Shown here one piece after another: positions 8,893-17,830 of a stretch of DNA of 64,000 nt. The translations under genes were made by a program, and so were the position numbers. The notes under the pieces are model-generated. The model had not been told where the DNA came from. It made no database searches and saw only the letters and a program-made list of their open reading frames with translations. The stretch comes from Haloechinothrix aidingensis (lineage in GTDB: Bacteria; Actinomycetota; Actinomycetes; Mycobacteriales; Pseudonocardiaceae): assembly GCF_013450155.1 (NCBI RefSeq), contig NZ_JACCKD010000002.1, positions 362,531 to 426,530 of the forward strand. Reading direction: 5' to 3'. Each line of letters opens with the position of its first letter. Positions within the stretch are counted from its first letter, which is position 1.

Positions 8893-9918
8893 TCAGGCGC
8901 TGCCTGCGATGCCCACCGCGCCGCGTACCCGCCGCAGCACGCGGCCGGCACGCTGCCGCGCCTTCTCCGCGCCCTCGGCCAGTACGGTGTCGAGCTCGCT
9001 ACCCGGCTCCATCAGCTCGTCGTAGCGCGCGCGCAGCGGCGCGAGATGCTCGTCGAGCGCCTCGAAGAGCTGGTTCTTCAGCTCTCCCCAGCCGAGCCCG
9101 CCCTCCTCGAGCCGCTTGCGGGTCTCCGCGGCATCCGCGGGCGCGGCGAACTGCTCCAACAGCTGGAACACCGCGGAGCTGTCCGGGTCCTTGGGCTCGG
9201 ACACCGGGGTGCTGTCCGTGGGGATCCTGCGCACCAGCTTCTTGAGCTCGGCCTCCGGAAGGAACAGCGGGATGGTGTTGTCGTAGGACTTGCTCATCTT
9301 CCTGCCGTCCAGGCCGGGCAGCGTCTGGGCGCTCGTGCCCTCCGGGACGATCGCTTCCGGGATGGTGAACGAGTACGTGTCGCCGTAGGCGTGGTTGAAG
9401 CTGCCCGCGATGTCCGCGGCGTACTCCACGTGCTGGACCTGGTCCTTACCGACGGGGACGACGTCCGACTCCATCGCGAGGATATCCACCGCCATGAGCA
9501 CGGGGTAGTTGAACAGCCCCATGTTCACCCCGGCATCGGGATCCTCCCCTGCCTCGAGGTTGCGGTCGCGCGCCGCCTTGTAGGCATGCGCGCGGTTCAT
9601 CAGTCCCTTACCGGTAACACAGGACAGCACCCACATGAGCTCGAAGATCTCCGGGACATCGGACTGCCGGTAGAACGTCGTCCTGCTCGGGTCGAGCCCT
9701 GCCGCGAGCCACGTCGCAGCCACCGACCGCGAGTAGTGCCGGAGCAGTTCCGGGTCCCGCTCGGTCGTCAGCGCGTGATAGTCGGCGATGAAGTAGATCG
9801 ACTCGAACCGGTCGACGAGCTCGAGCGCGGGCCGGATCGCGCCGATGAGATTGCCCAGGTGTGGTTCACCTGTCGGCTTGATACCCGTCAAGGAAACCTT
9901 GGTTTCTGGCTGCGACAT
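8893..9918 (-). CDS. trpS: Tryptophanyl-tRNA synthetase
   Basis: 341 aa class I aminoacyl-tRNA synthetase. The HIGH-type motif is PTGEPHLGNLIGAI near residue 20, the tryptophan-pocket region includes FIADYHALT and GLNPSRTTF-like GLDPSRTTFYRQSD, and the KMSKS loop reads GRKMSKSYDNTI near residue 205. Size is normal. ATG 9918 (MSQPETKV) is preferred over ATG 9927 because AGTAGG is properly spaced for the former and abuts the latter. No leader or T-box is visible. Confidence 0.95.
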   Translation of the reverse strand: MSQPETKVSLTGIKPTGEPHLGNLIGAIRPALELVDRFESIYFIADYHALTTERDPELLRHYSRSVAATWLAAGLDPSRTTFYRQSDVPEIFELMWVLSCVTGKGLMNRAHAYKAARDRNLEAGEDPDAGVNMGLFNYPVLMAVDILAMESDVVPVGKDQVQHVEYAADIAGSFNHAYGDTYSFTIPEAIVPEGTSAQTLPGLDGRKMSKSYDNTIPLFLPEAELKKLVRRIPTDSTPVSEPKDPDSSAVFQLLEQFAAPADAAETRKRLEEGGLGWGELKNQLFEALDEHLAPLRARYDELMEPGSELDTVLAEGAEKARQRAGRVLRRVRGAVGIAGSA

Positions 9919-10087
9919 GGACAACATCCTACTGACCTGCGTCTCCGCCCCGAACAGCTACCGGGTGGGTGGAGGCGAACAAGGCCGCTCGCGACGCGAT
10001 GGGATAGTGTTGTCGGTTCCCAGGAGGCCGGTGCCAGGAGGTCAGTCCCGGCGAGCCCCGACGTGTGAACAGGACCCGAGGGAGACG

Positions 10088-10276
10088 ATGCGAGACTTCC
10101 GGTACGGCGAGGCCGGGCGCTGCCACGAATGCGGGATGCGTGCCATACTGCCGACAGAGGACATAGCCGATACGTTCGTCGCGCGGTCGGGCGACCGGCT
10201 CGAGAAGATGGGGTGCCCAGCGGGAAACGGATGGCATGTAGCCTACCGCCGGGTCGAGAACGCGAGTCTTTCCTAG
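10088..10276 (+). CDS. Small zinc-type protein, paralogue B
   Basis: 62 aa paralogue of the gene at 5221-5418: C12, C15, C43 and H50 are at the same positions (RCHECGMRAILP, MGCPAGNGWHVAY). GAGGGAGACG precedes ATG 10088. It is followed 35 bases later by a strong GC hairpin (10312-10348), so it is probably a single-gene transcript. Function unknown; the conserved C2-C-H set suggests a zinc-bound fold. Confidence 0.72.
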   Translation: MRDFRYGEAGRCHECGMRAILPTEDIADTFVARSGDRLEKMGCPAGNGWHVAYRRVENASLS

Positions 10277-10311
10277 ACCCGCCGGGCTCCACCCCCAGGC
10301 CCGGCGAAGAA

Positions 10312-10348
10312 GGCCCCCGGCGCTTCCTCCCCCTCGGCGCCGGGGGCC
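10312..10348. terminator. GC-rich bidirectional terminator-like hairpin
   Basis: 12-base perfect arms GGCCCCCGGCGC / GCGCCGGGGGCC around a pyrimidine-rich loop, lying between the convergent stops of the small zinc-type gene (10276) and copA (10355). No long T tract, as is common for actinobacterial terminators. A near-identical hairpin with the same arm and loop style occurs at 18578-18612. Confidence 0.75.
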
Positions 10349-10354
10349 GCTTCC

Positions 10355-12592
10355 CTACACCTCCCGTCGGTGCCCGCGTTCGAAACGGCGCAGGCGCAGC
10401 GCGTTGAGCACGACGCTGATGCTGGACAGCGCCATCGCGGCTCCCGCGACCATCGGATTCAGCAGTGCGGCGGCCGCCGCGGGGATGGCGAGGACGTTGT
10501 ACCCGAAAGCCCACCCGAGGTTCTGCTGGATCGTGCGGTAAGTGCGCCGCGCCAGCCGGATCGACTGGGGAACTCCGTGCAGGTCGCTGCGCATCAGGGT
10601 GATGTCGCTGGACTCGATGGCGACGTCGGTGCCCGTCCCGATCGAGATTCCCAGGTCCGCCTGCACGAGCGCGGGGGCGTCGTTGATGCCGTCGCCGACC
10701 ATCGCCACGACCTCGCCCTCCGACTGCAGCCGCTCGATCTCGGCTCTCTTGTCACCGGGGTGCACCTCGGCAAGTACGCGATCGATGCCGACGGCGCGGG
10801 CGATGGCCTCGGCCGTGCGGCTGTTGTCCCCGGTCAGCATCGCCACGGTCATCCCGATGTCGTGCAGCTCGGCGACGGTGGCTGCCGCGTTGTCCTTGAC
10901 GGTGTCGGCCATCGCGACCGCACCACGTACCCGGCCCTGCCAGCCGGCGAGCACGACCGTCTTGCCGTCGCTCTCCAACCGCAGGACCGCCTCGTCGACG
11001 TCCTCCGGCACGGTCATGCCCTGCTCCGCGAGCCATGACCGCCTACCGACGAGCACGGTCGTGCCGTCCACGTCGGCACGCACGCCTTGCCCGGTCGGCG
11101 CGTCGAAACCGTGCGCCGCAGGCAGCTCGCCGAGGCGCTGCGCGGCCACCGCCGCCAGGGCGCGCCCGATGGGGTGCTCGCTGCCGGCCTCGACCGCTCC
11201 GGCGCGGCGCAGGACCTCGTCGTCGCCCCCTTCCGCGGCGACGATGTCGGTGATCGTCATCTCGCCGTGCGTGAGGGTGCCCGTCTTGTCGAAGACGACC
11301 GTCGTGATCTCCTTGGTGCGCTCCAGTGTCTCGATGCGCTTGATCAGCACACCCAGCTCGGCACCACGGCCGGTACCGACCATGATCGCGATCGGCGTGG
11401 CAAGGCCGAGCGCGCAGGGGCAGGCGATGATGAGCACGGCCACCGCGGCGACGAGGCCGCTGACCGGGTCGCCCGCAAGCACGGTCCACCCGAGGAACGC
11501 CCCGAGCGCGACCACGATCACGGCAGGGACGAACACCGCCGAGATGCGGTCCGCGAGACGCTGCATGGGTGCCTTGCCGCTCTGCGCATCCTGGACCATG
11601 CGCACGATCCTGGAGAGCGCCGTGTCGGCGCCCACGGCGGTCGCGCGCACGGTGAGTACCCCACTGGTGTTGATCGTGGCACCCGTGGCGACATCACCGG
11701 CGGTCTTTTCCACCGGGACCGACTCACCCGTGAGCATCGACTCGTCGACCGCGCTGACCCCGTCGACGACCTCCCCGTCGGTGGGGATCTTCTCGCCGGG
11801 GCGAACCAGCATGTGATCACCGATCGCCAGCGACTCGACGGGGACGGTGACCTCGGCGCCGTCCCGCAGCACGGTGGCCTCCTCGGCGCCGAGCTCGAGC
11901 AGCGCGGTGATGGCCCGGCCCGCTCGCCTGCGCGCCCGGGCCTCGAAGTACCGGCCGAGCGCCAGCGCGGCCACGATGAACGTCGCGACCTCGAAGTACA
12001 GGAAGCCGCCCGCGAACAGCGCGACGACCGAGTAGCCGAAGGCGGCCAGCGTACCCAGCCCGATCAGGGTGTCCATGTTCGCCGAGCGCTGCAGGGCACG
12101 CTGGACCATGCCCTTCAGGAAGGGCCAGCCGACCCAGAACTGCACCGGAATGGTCAGCGCGAGCTGTGTCCACCGCGCGGCGGGATGCTCGCCCAGCTCA
12201 CCTGCGAACATCGCCAGCCACAGCACGATCGCCGTCAGGGGTACAGCGACGACCGCGCGGTAGAACCACATGCGTTGCTCGGCGGCTTCGGCGTCGCCGT
12301 CCGGCTCCGGGTGCTCCGTATCGACGGTGCGCAGCTCGTAACCCATGTCCGAGACCGCGCGCTGCAAGGCGGGCACGTCCAGCTCTCCGGAGTCGCCGAC
12401 CAGCGTGGCCCGCTTGCTCGCGAAGTTGACCTCCGCCTCGGCCACCCCTGGTTGCTTCGCGAGCTTCTTCTGCACCCGGGCCGCGCACGAACCGCAGGTC
12501 ATGCCCTCGACAGCCAGCTCGACGCCGGTGCCTGTCCCGCTGCTGCGTGCACCGTCGGTCGCCGCGTGCTGCTCGGTGTACTCGGATGTCAT
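10355..12592 (-). CDS. copA: Copper-exporting P1B-type ATPase
   Basis: 745 aa membrane pump for Cu(I). An N-terminal heavy-metal domain (about 24-95) has [12 protein letters not shown] with both metal cysteines. Transmembrane helices follow, then the CPC ion motif ([15 protein letters not shown]), the phosphorylation site [12 protein letters not shown], the HP signature GSEHPIGRA and the hinge [15 protein letters not shown] plus the adjacent CsoR regulator point to copper and not to other metals. Its ATG overlaps the csoR stop by four bases (ATGA), so the two are co-transcribed and translationally coupled. It ends at a shared terminator with the converging small gene. Confidence 0.94.
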   Translation of the reverse strand: MTSEYTEQHAATDGARSSGTGTGVELAVEGMTCGSCAARVQKKLAKQPGVAEAEVNFASKRATLVGDSGELDVPALQRAVSDMGYELRTVDTEHPEPDGDAEAAEQRMWFYRAVVAVPLTAIVLWLAMFAGELGEHPAARWTQLALTIPVQFWVGWPFLKGMVQRALQRSANMDTLIGLGTLAAFGYSVVALFAGGFLYFEVATFIVAALALGRYFEARARRRAGRAITALLELGAEEATVLRDGAEVTVPVESLAIGDHMLVRPGEKIPTDGEVVDGVSAVDESMLTGESVPVEKTAGDVATGATINTSGVLTVRATAVGADTALSRIVRMVQDAQSGKAPMQRLADRISAVFVPAVIVVALGAFLGWTVLAGDPVSGLVAAVAVLIIACPCALGLATPIAIMVGTGRGAELGVLIKRIETLERTKEITTVVFDKTGTLTHGEMTITDIVAAEGGDDEVLRRAGAVEAGSEHPIGRALAAVAAQRLGELPAAHGFDAPTGQGVRADVDGTTVLVGRRSWLAEQGMTVPEDVDEAVLRLESDGKTVVLAGWQGRVRGAVAMADTVKDNAAATVAELHDIGMTVAMLTGDNSRTAEAIARAVGIDRVLAEVHPGDKRAEIERLQSEGEVVAMVGDGINDAPALVQADLGISIGTGTDVAIESSDITLMRSDLHGVPQSIRLARRTYRTIQQNLGWAFGYNVLAIPAAAAALLNPMVAGAAMALSSISVVLNALRLRRFERGHRREV

Positions 12593-12906
12593 TCGCCTGC
12601 CTCCTTGCCGCTCAGCTCGGCCGCCGGCCCGGTCAGCGCTGGGCTGAACTTGATCGCGTCGACAAGCTCGTCGATCGCCGCCTGGCCGTTACCCCGCAGT
12701 ACGGCGCTGGAGAAACACGTCTCCAGGTGGTTGTGCAGCATCACGCGGTTCGCCCTCTCCAGCGAGGACTGCGCCGCGGACAGCTGCTTCATCACGTCGA
12801 CGCAGTAGGTGTCCTCCTCCAGCATGCGGATGACGCCGTCCAGGTGACCGCGCACGGTCTTGAGCCGGTTCAGCGCGTCCCGCTTGCGGCTGGTCAGTTC
12901 GGTCAC
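12589..12906 (-). CDS. csoR: CsoR-family copper-sensing repressor
   Basis: 105 aa all-helical repressor, first gene of the csoR-copA operon. The three Cu(I) ligands of the family are present: Cys in [12 protein letters not shown], then His and Cys in [12 protein letters not shown], with the core [19 protein letters not shown] 12906 ([10 protein letters not shown]) is chosen because GAGG stands 7 bases before it; an earlier GTG at 12939 has no ribosome site and would add an atypical tail. Two GC-rich inverted repeats upstream are the likely operators. CsoR leaves DNA when it binds Cu(I), which would switch on copA. Confidence 0.9.
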   Translation of the reverse strand: MTELTSRKRDALNRLKTVRGHLDGVIRMLEEDTYCVDVMKQLSAAQSSLERANRVMLHNHLETCFSSAVLRGNGQAAIDELVDAIKFSPALTGPAAELSGKEAGE

Positions 12907-12948
12907 TGTCGCCTCCTCGCTCGCCGTCCCGACTCCCACAGTACACCC

Positions 12949-12968
12949 ACCCCACCCGGGGTGGGGTA
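12949..12968. promoter_or_regulatory. Candidate CsoR operator 1
   Basis: ACCCCACCCGGGGTGGGGTA, a near-perfect inverted repeat about 45 bases upstream of the csoR GTG. G/C tracts flanked by TA, with two-fold symmetry, are the known form of CsoR sites. Binding is inferred from position and pattern. Confidence 0.6.
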
Positions 12969-12984
12969 ATCAGGTGAGCAAGCT

Positions 12985-12999
12985 TACCCGCAGGGGGTA
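12985..12999. promoter_or_regulatory. Candidate CsoR operator 2
   Basis: TACCCGCAGGGGGTA, a second TACCC-N5-GGGTA inverted repeat 17 bases beyond the first. Two sites could place two CsoR tetramers across the promoter. It may equally be the only functional site. Confidence 0.5.
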
Positions 13000-13017
13000 T
13001 CCGCAGGGGTGTCCTGG

Positions 13018-13072
13018 CGAGCCGAAGGACTCCTCGGGTACCTCATGTGTATCCGAGGAGTCCTTCGGCTCG
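13018..13072. repeat. Hairpin repeat family A, copy 2 (perfect arms)
   Basis: Perfect 20-base arms (CGAGCCGAAGGACTCCTCGG and its complement) around a 15-base centre GTACCTCATGTGTAT. It is 17 bases beyond the deacetylase stop and upstream of csoR, so it probably ends deacetylase transcription on the minus strand and separates it from the copper operon. Confidence 0.85.
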
Positions 13073-13089
13073 CCCGCGCAGGGGTACGC

Positions 13090-14127
13090 TCAGTACGGGT
13101 TGGCGCGGTCGGCGAACTCGGGGGCGAGCTCCTCGCTACGCTCCTCGGGGAACGAGATCGTCGACGGATCACCATCGGAGACGTAACGGCGCTCCGGTTC
13201 GCGTTCGAAGATTTCGAACCAGTACCCGGACTCCAGATCGCCGTCCGGGCCCGAACGGATGCGCGGGATCGCCACGGGGTCGAACTCCGTCGCGAACGGT
13301 GACGGCGCCGGGTTCGACCCCACCAGGAGTATCCCCTCATGGCGGTACTCCTGACCGTCGTGACTGCCGTACTGTGCCAGCTCGGGCTCGGCGGGACTCG
13401 CGCCGTGCGGCAGCGACATGGTCGCTACCTCGGCATCCGGTACGGCATCGTGGATGTGCGCGGCCCCTGCCGCCAGCTCGGCCTGCACCTCACTGGCACC
13501 GAGCCGGCTGAGGTTGGCGTGCGAGATCGTGTGGTTGCCGATCTCGAAACCCCACTCGTGCAGCTGGCGTAGCAGCTTCTTCCCTCGTTCGGCGGTACCG
13601 CCGAATAGGGACCCTACGACGTAAAATGAACCCGTCGGGGTGAAGTCGGAATGCTCCTCGGCGAACTCGAGAAGGATGCCAACGGCACTGTCCGAATCGA
13701 CCTCATCATCGCCGGACATGCCGAACTGCTCCCGAGTTGAGTCGTCGAAGGTCAGCACTACCGGGGTCGTCCCGGCGGGCACGTCGATCTCACCGCGCAC
13801 CAGATCGACCGTCCGAATCGGATGGTAGTCGTGCTCGTGGAGATAGGCGAGCTCCGCACGGAACTCGTCCGGGGTGAGGTCGTACTCGCCCCCGCCGTCA
13901 GGGAGGATGCGGTGGTACATCAGCACGGGGATCTCTCCCAGTTCATTAGCACCAACGTCCGCCGGGTTCACGTCGGGTTCGGGGGGCGTAGTTGACGCGG
14001 GGGACCTGGGGGTGGACGGTTCAGCGTGTTGTGTCGACGTCTTTCCGGGGGAAACGTCCTGAGCGGCCGGGCTACACGCCGCGAGGACGAGGACGAGCAG
14101 GGCGATCAGTGGCAGTGGACGGTTCAT
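13090..14127 (-). CDS. Polysaccharide deacetylase (NodB-type) lipoprotein
   Basis: 345 aa. A lipoprotein signal LIALLVLVLAAC (lipobox LAAC, Cys at about 18) is followed by a Thr/Ser/Pro-rich spacer to about residue 60. The NodB-type domain has LMYHRI, the metal Asp pair in VVLTFDDSTREQFG, and the metal histidines in EIGNHTISHANLSRL, so it probably removes acetyl groups from a cell-wall or exported polysaccharide outside the membrane. The signal peptide fixes the start at ATG 14127, leaving only 14 bases to the divergent glycoside-hydrolase-like gene; the two probably act on the same envelope polymer. It ends at hairpin repeat A2. Confidence 0.88.
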   Translation of the reverse strand: MNRPLPLIALLVLVLAACSPAAQDVSPGKTSTQHAEPSTPRSPASTTPPEPDVNPADVGANELGEIPVLMYHRILPDGGGEYDLTPDEFRAELAYLHEHDYHPIRTVDLVRGEIDVPAGTTPVVLTFDDSTREQFGMSGDDEVDSDSAVGILLEFAEEHSDFTPTGSFYVVGSLFGGTAERGKKLLRQLHEWGFEIGNHTISHANLSRLGASEVQAELAAGAAHIHDAVPDAEVATMSLPHGASPAEPELAQYGSHDGQEYRHEGILLVGSNPAPSPFATEFDPVAIPRIRSGPDGDLESGYWFEIFEREPERRYVSDGDPSTISFPEERSEELAPEFADRANPY

Positions 14128-14141
14128 CCGCGGCTCCTCGC

Positions 14142-15782
14142 GTGCGCTATGGGGTTCTCACGGCCGTCCTCGCTGCCGCCGGCTGCACGAGCCCGGCCGC
14201 GCAGGAGACCGACCTGACCTTCGGTGGCTCCGGGAACGACCTGGTCATCGGGTCCGAAGATCGTAATGACATTCATTTTACTCTCGCTGTGAACCCGCCG
14301 GGGGAGCTCGACGACCTCCGGTTGGTACTCGACGGCATCGGCGATGTCACCGCCGAGGCCGCCGGCACGGACGGGTCGCTGCGGTACGAACCACCGGCTG
14401 ACCTGTCCGACGGCGACTACACGCTGTCCGTGGTCGAGGCGAGCGATATCGCCGACGCGGAGTCCGGAGAGCTCACCGAGGACGCCACCGTGCACCATGC
14501 GTGGCGGTTCGAAGTCGACACTGCTCCTCCCCCGCTGGAAATCACCGAACCGGAGCAGTCGGGGTTACTGAGCGAAGATGCGGCGCTGGCCGGAACCACC
14601 GAGCCCGGGGCACGCGTGTTCGTCGACGAGACCGAGGTGGAGGTGTCCGAGGACGGCAGCTTCGACGCCGATCCCGGTATCGGGACCGGCGAGTCCGGCG
14701 AGGTGACGGTGCGCGCGGTCGACCCGGCCGGAAACTCCACTCGCGACACGGTCGAGCTGACCGTGATGCCCCCGGCTGTCGACGCGGAGGAGGTGCGCGG
14801 TGTGCACGTCTCGCCACATGCCTGGGCCACGCCGAGCTTCCGTGACCGCGTCCTGGACATGGCCGAGGCCGGGAAGATCAACACCGTCCAGCTCGATCTC
14901 AAGGACGAGTCGGGAGAGATCGGCTACGACAGCGAGGTACCACTCGCCCAGGACTGCGGCGCTGCCAGTGGCGTGTACGACCTCACCGACGCCATCGCCG
15001 AGCTGCACGACCGCGGCGTGCACGTCGTCGGCCGCGTGGTGGCCTTCCGGGACGCGAAGCTCGCCGAGCACGCCTGGTCGAACGGCGAGCGCGACCGGGT
15101 GATCCAGACCCCGGGCGGTGGCCGCTACGCGGGCTACGGTGGGTTCACCAGCTTCGCCGACCCCGATGTCCGCACCTACAACCTGGACATCGCCGAGGAG
15201 GCAGCGGCCGCGGGCGTCGACGCCATCCTGTGGGACTACATCCGGCGCCCCGACGGGGACGTGCGGAACCTGGTCGTGCCCGGTGTGAACGACACGGAAA
15301 GCGACGACGACACCGAGGACATCGAGGACGCCATGGCGGAAGCCGTCGTCGACTTCACCGAGCAGGCCGCCGAGCGGCTGGCGCCGTACCAGGTCGACCA
15401 CGGGGTGTCGGTATACGGGATCGCCGCCACCCGGCCGCACGAGATCGCCCAGGACATCCCGGCGATGGCCGAGCACGTCGACTACGTCTCCCCCATGGTC
15501 TATCCCTCGCACTGGGGGCCCGGTGAGTACGACGTGGCCGAGCCCAACCGGCAACCCTACGAGATCGTCCACCGCTCGCTGGAGGACTTCCTCGAACAGG
15601 TCGACGGGACGGGCGCCCGGGTCGTCCCCTGGCTGGAGGACACCAACTACCGGGCATGGGACCGCGCCGAGAAGGTACGCCAGCAGATCGCGGCGACCGA
15701 GGACCACGACATCGACGAGTGGCTGATGTGGGACCCGCAGGTACGCTACACCCTGGATGCCTACCCGGAACGGGACGAGTGA
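14142..15782 (+). CDS. Putative glycoside hydrolase lipoprotein (DUF4015/PF13200-type)
   Basis: 546 aa. The lipobox is in VLTAVLAAAGCTSPAAQ. Two beta-rich segments follow (about 20-125, then a bacterial Ig-like unit about 130-215 with GTTEPGARVFVDETEVEV and TVRAVDPAGNS), then a TIM-barrel domain (about 220-540): EEVRGVHVSPHAW, INTVQLDLKDESGEIGYDS, VHVVGRVVAFRDAKLA, ILWDYIRRPDG, HVDYVSPMVYPSHW. This order is typical of the putative glycosidase family PF13200. GTG 14142 gives a short signal n-region (MRYG); GTGs at 14109 and 14115 would overlap the divergent gene's start but cannot be excluded. Confidence 0.8.
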   Translation: MRYGVLTAVLAAAGCTSPAAQETDLTFGGSGNDLVIGSEDRNDIHFTLAVNPPGELDDLRLVLDGIGDVTAEAAGTDGSLRYEPPADLSDGDYTLSVVEASDIADAESGELTEDATVHHAWRFEVDTAPPPLEITEPEQSGLLSEDAALAGTTEPGARVFVDETEVEVSEDGSFDADPGIGTGESGEVTVRAVDPAGNSTRDTVELTVMPPAVDAEEVRGVHVSPHAWATPSFRDRVLDMAEAGKINTVQLDLKDESGEIGYDSEVPLAQDCGAASGVYDLTDAIAELHDRGVHVVGRVVAFRDAKLAEHAWSNGERDRVIQTPGGGRYAGYGGFTSFADPDVRTYNLDIAEEAAAAGVDAILWDYIRRPDGDVRNLVVPGVNDTESDDDTEDIEDAMAEAVVDFTEQAAERLAPYQVDHGVSVYGIAATRPHEIAQDIPAMAEHVDYVSPMVYPSHWGPGEYDVAEPNRQPYEIVHRSLEDFLEQVDGTGARVVPWLEDTNYRAWDRAEKVRQQIAATEDHDIDEWLMWDPQVRYTLDAYPERDE

Positions 15783-15872
15783 GGTACGCCGACGCTCGGC
15801 GCATTCCGCACCCGCACGCGGCCCGGCGCTGCTAACGTGTCCCGCGTCAGGTCAGCGACCCGAGGGGGATGC

Positions 15873-16193
15873 GTGTCGGACGGTTTCGAGGTCGAGCAGC
15901 TGTCGAACCTCGCCGAGACGGGTGCCGAGTTCGTGGAGCTCGCCGACGCCGCCGCGGCGGCGCACGCCGAGTTCACCGGCAACGTCCAGCGCCACGAGGG
16001 CACCAACGCCGGGTTCGTCACTACCAGCCGGCTCGGCACGGTAGCCAGTATGTGGGGATACCAGATCGACGACCTGTCCAAACGCACCGCGGCCACCGGC
16101 GGCCTGCTGCAGGACAGTCACGACTCCTACGAGGAATTGGAGGCCGCGGTCGTGGAGTCGCTCGACCGCGTCGACGGTGGCGGGGGTGCGTGA
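15873..16193 (+). CDS. EspC/WXG-like type VII secretion target protein
   Basis: 106 aa, predicted all-helical, with the look of PF10824 (EspC-type) proteins: VEQLSNLAETGAEFVEL, an alanine-rich helix, GFVTTSRLGTVASMWGYQI and a C-terminal helix. GTG 15873 is chosen because GAGGGGGATGC lies just upstream. Its stop overlaps the next ATG (TGATG), so the pair is translationally coupled. It may be a secretion partner or chaperone for the following hydrolase. No ESX core genes (EccC and so on) are in the window. Confidence 0.72.
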   Translation: MSDGFEVEQLSNLAETGAEFVELADAAAAAHAEFTGNVQRHEGTNAGFVTTSRLGTVASMWGYQIDDLSKRTAATGGLLQDSHDSYEELEAAVVESLDRVDGGGGA

Positions 16194-17821
16194 TGGTCTC
16201 GTTCAGCGACCTGCGGGACGCGGACCCGAGCGCGTACGACGACATCGCCGACCAGTGGGCACGTCTGGCAGGCGAACTCGACGCCACCGCGCGGGACATC
16301 AAGCGGGCAGCAGGCGGGTTGGACGGCTGGTCCGGTGAGGCCGCCGATATGGCGCGCGAGCACATCGCCGACGTGCGCTCGGGCTACGACACCGCCGCCG
16401 AGTACATCGACAGGATTCCCGGCGTGCTGCGGACGCTCTCCGATGCGATCTCGGACGCGCAGGAGCGGGTGAACAGGGCTGTCGACACCGCAGAGGCACG
16501 CGACATGGTGCATGTTGACCGGGTTACCGGTGCGGTCAGCACACCGCCCGGCGTCGCGCCGGGCGACATGCGCACCGATGAGCAGCTCGCCGCGGACCGG
16601 GAGCTGGTCACCGAGCTCAACGACGCCATAACGGCCGCCGTCGCCGACGCCACCGAGGCCGACCGGGTGGCCTCCCGGCAGCTCGATGACCTGATGCCCG
16701 ACGACGCCGGGTTGAGTTCCGAGGCAGTCGGATCCGGCAACATCGTCACCCCGAGCGAGCTGCCACAGGACGACTGGTCGGCGGCCGAGGTCAAGGAGTG
16801 GTGGGACGAGCTGACGCCGATGCAGCAGGAGTCGGCGATCTACACCCACGGGGACAGCATCGGGACCATGGACGGCATCCCCGTCGAGGCGCGGGACCGC
16901 GCCAACCGCATCCGCTTCGCCGACGAGTACGCCGACCTCGAAGCGCGCCGCGATGCGCTGATCGCACTCGGCGACGACCGTTCCCTGACCCAGGACAACG
17001 AGCTGCGCGAGCTCAACGACGTCCACGAGGGGATGGACGCGATCAAGGAGCGCCTGGAGCGCGAGCCGACCGGGAACGCGCCGCAGGCCTACCTGCTGGA
17101 CTTCGAGACCGAGGGCAACGGGCGTGGCATCGTGGCCACCGGCAACCCCGACACCGCCGACAACACGGTGACCAACGTGCCGGGGACGGGTTCGGGACTG
17201 AGCTCGATGCCCGGCGAGCTGAGCAAGGCCGACCGAATCCTGGAGGCAGCCGGGCAGTACTCGAGCGCAGAGACCGCCGCGGTGACCTGGATCGGTTACG
17301 ACGCCCCGCAGGACGTACTCTTCGAAGCGCCGCGTGAGTCGTACGCCGACGAGGCAGCGCCCGATCTCGCCGGTTTCCAGAACGGGCTCGACGCCACGCA
17401 TGAAGGCGGCGGCGGGCACAACACCGTGATCGGGCACAGCTACGGCTCCACGGTGGTCGGGCACACCGCCCGCGACCACGGGTTGACGGTGGACAACATG
17501 GTCTTTCTCGGCAGCCCCGGCGTCGGTGTCGACCACGCAGGCGAGCTCAACATCGACCCGGAGAACGTCTACGCAAGCACCGCGGAGAACGACATCATCC
17601 GCGCCGGTGCCGCCGTTTCACACGGACTGGGGGACTCACCGATCGACGAGGACTTCGGCGCCGTGGAGTTCCGGTCCGACCCGGGCACCGACGGCCTGGG
17701 GCCGCTCGGCTCCACGGACGCGCACTCCGAGTACTGGGACCGGCAGAACGAGTCCCTGAAGAACCTGGGCCGGATCGTGACCGGCCAGGACAACAGCACC
17801 CTGACCACTCCCACGGAATAG
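16193..17821 (+). CDS. WXG-like / DUF1023 alpha/beta-hydrolase, probable T7SS substrate
   Basis: 542 aa. An N-terminal helical hairpin (about 1-105) carries the turn GGLDGWSGEAADMAR, a WXG-type motif. The central region is helical and charged (TPMQQESAIYTHGDSIG...). The C-terminal half is an alpha/beta-hydrolase of the DUF1023 type: TWIGYDAPQDV, the nucleophile elbow NTVIGHSYGSTVVGH (Ser near 417), the Asp region MVFLGSPGVGVDHA, and a late His (TDAHSEYW). There is no Sec signal, which fits type VII export. Overlaps the EspC-like gene by one base and is 9 bases before a lipoprotein gene. The substrate is unknown. Confidence 0.78.
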   Translation: MVSFSDLRDADPSAYDDIADQWARLAGELDATARDIKRAAGGLDGWSGEAADMAREHIADVRSGYDTAAEYIDRIPGVLRTLSDAISDAQERVNRAVDTAEARDMVHVDRVTGAVSTPPGVAPGDMRTDEQLAADRELVTELNDAITAAVADATEADRVASRQLDDLMPDDAGLSSEAVGSGNIVTPSELPQDDWSAAEVKEWWDELTPMQQESAIYTHGDSIGTMDGIPVEARDRANRIRFADEYADLEARRDALIALGDDRSLTQDNELRELNDVHEGMDAIKERLEREPTGNAPQAYLLDFETEGNGRGIVATGNPDTADNTVTNVPGTGSGLSSMPGELSKADRILEAAGQYSSAETAAVTWIGYDAPQDVLFEAPRESYADEAAPDLAGFQNGLDATHEGGGGHNTVIGHSYGSTVVGHTARDHGLTVDNMVFLGSPGVGVDHAGELNIDPENVYASTAENDIIRAGAAVSHGLGDSPIDEDFGAVEFRSDPGTDGLGPLGSTDAHSEYWDRQNESLKNLGRIVTGQDNSTLTTPTE

Positions 17822-17830
17822 CCCATACTC

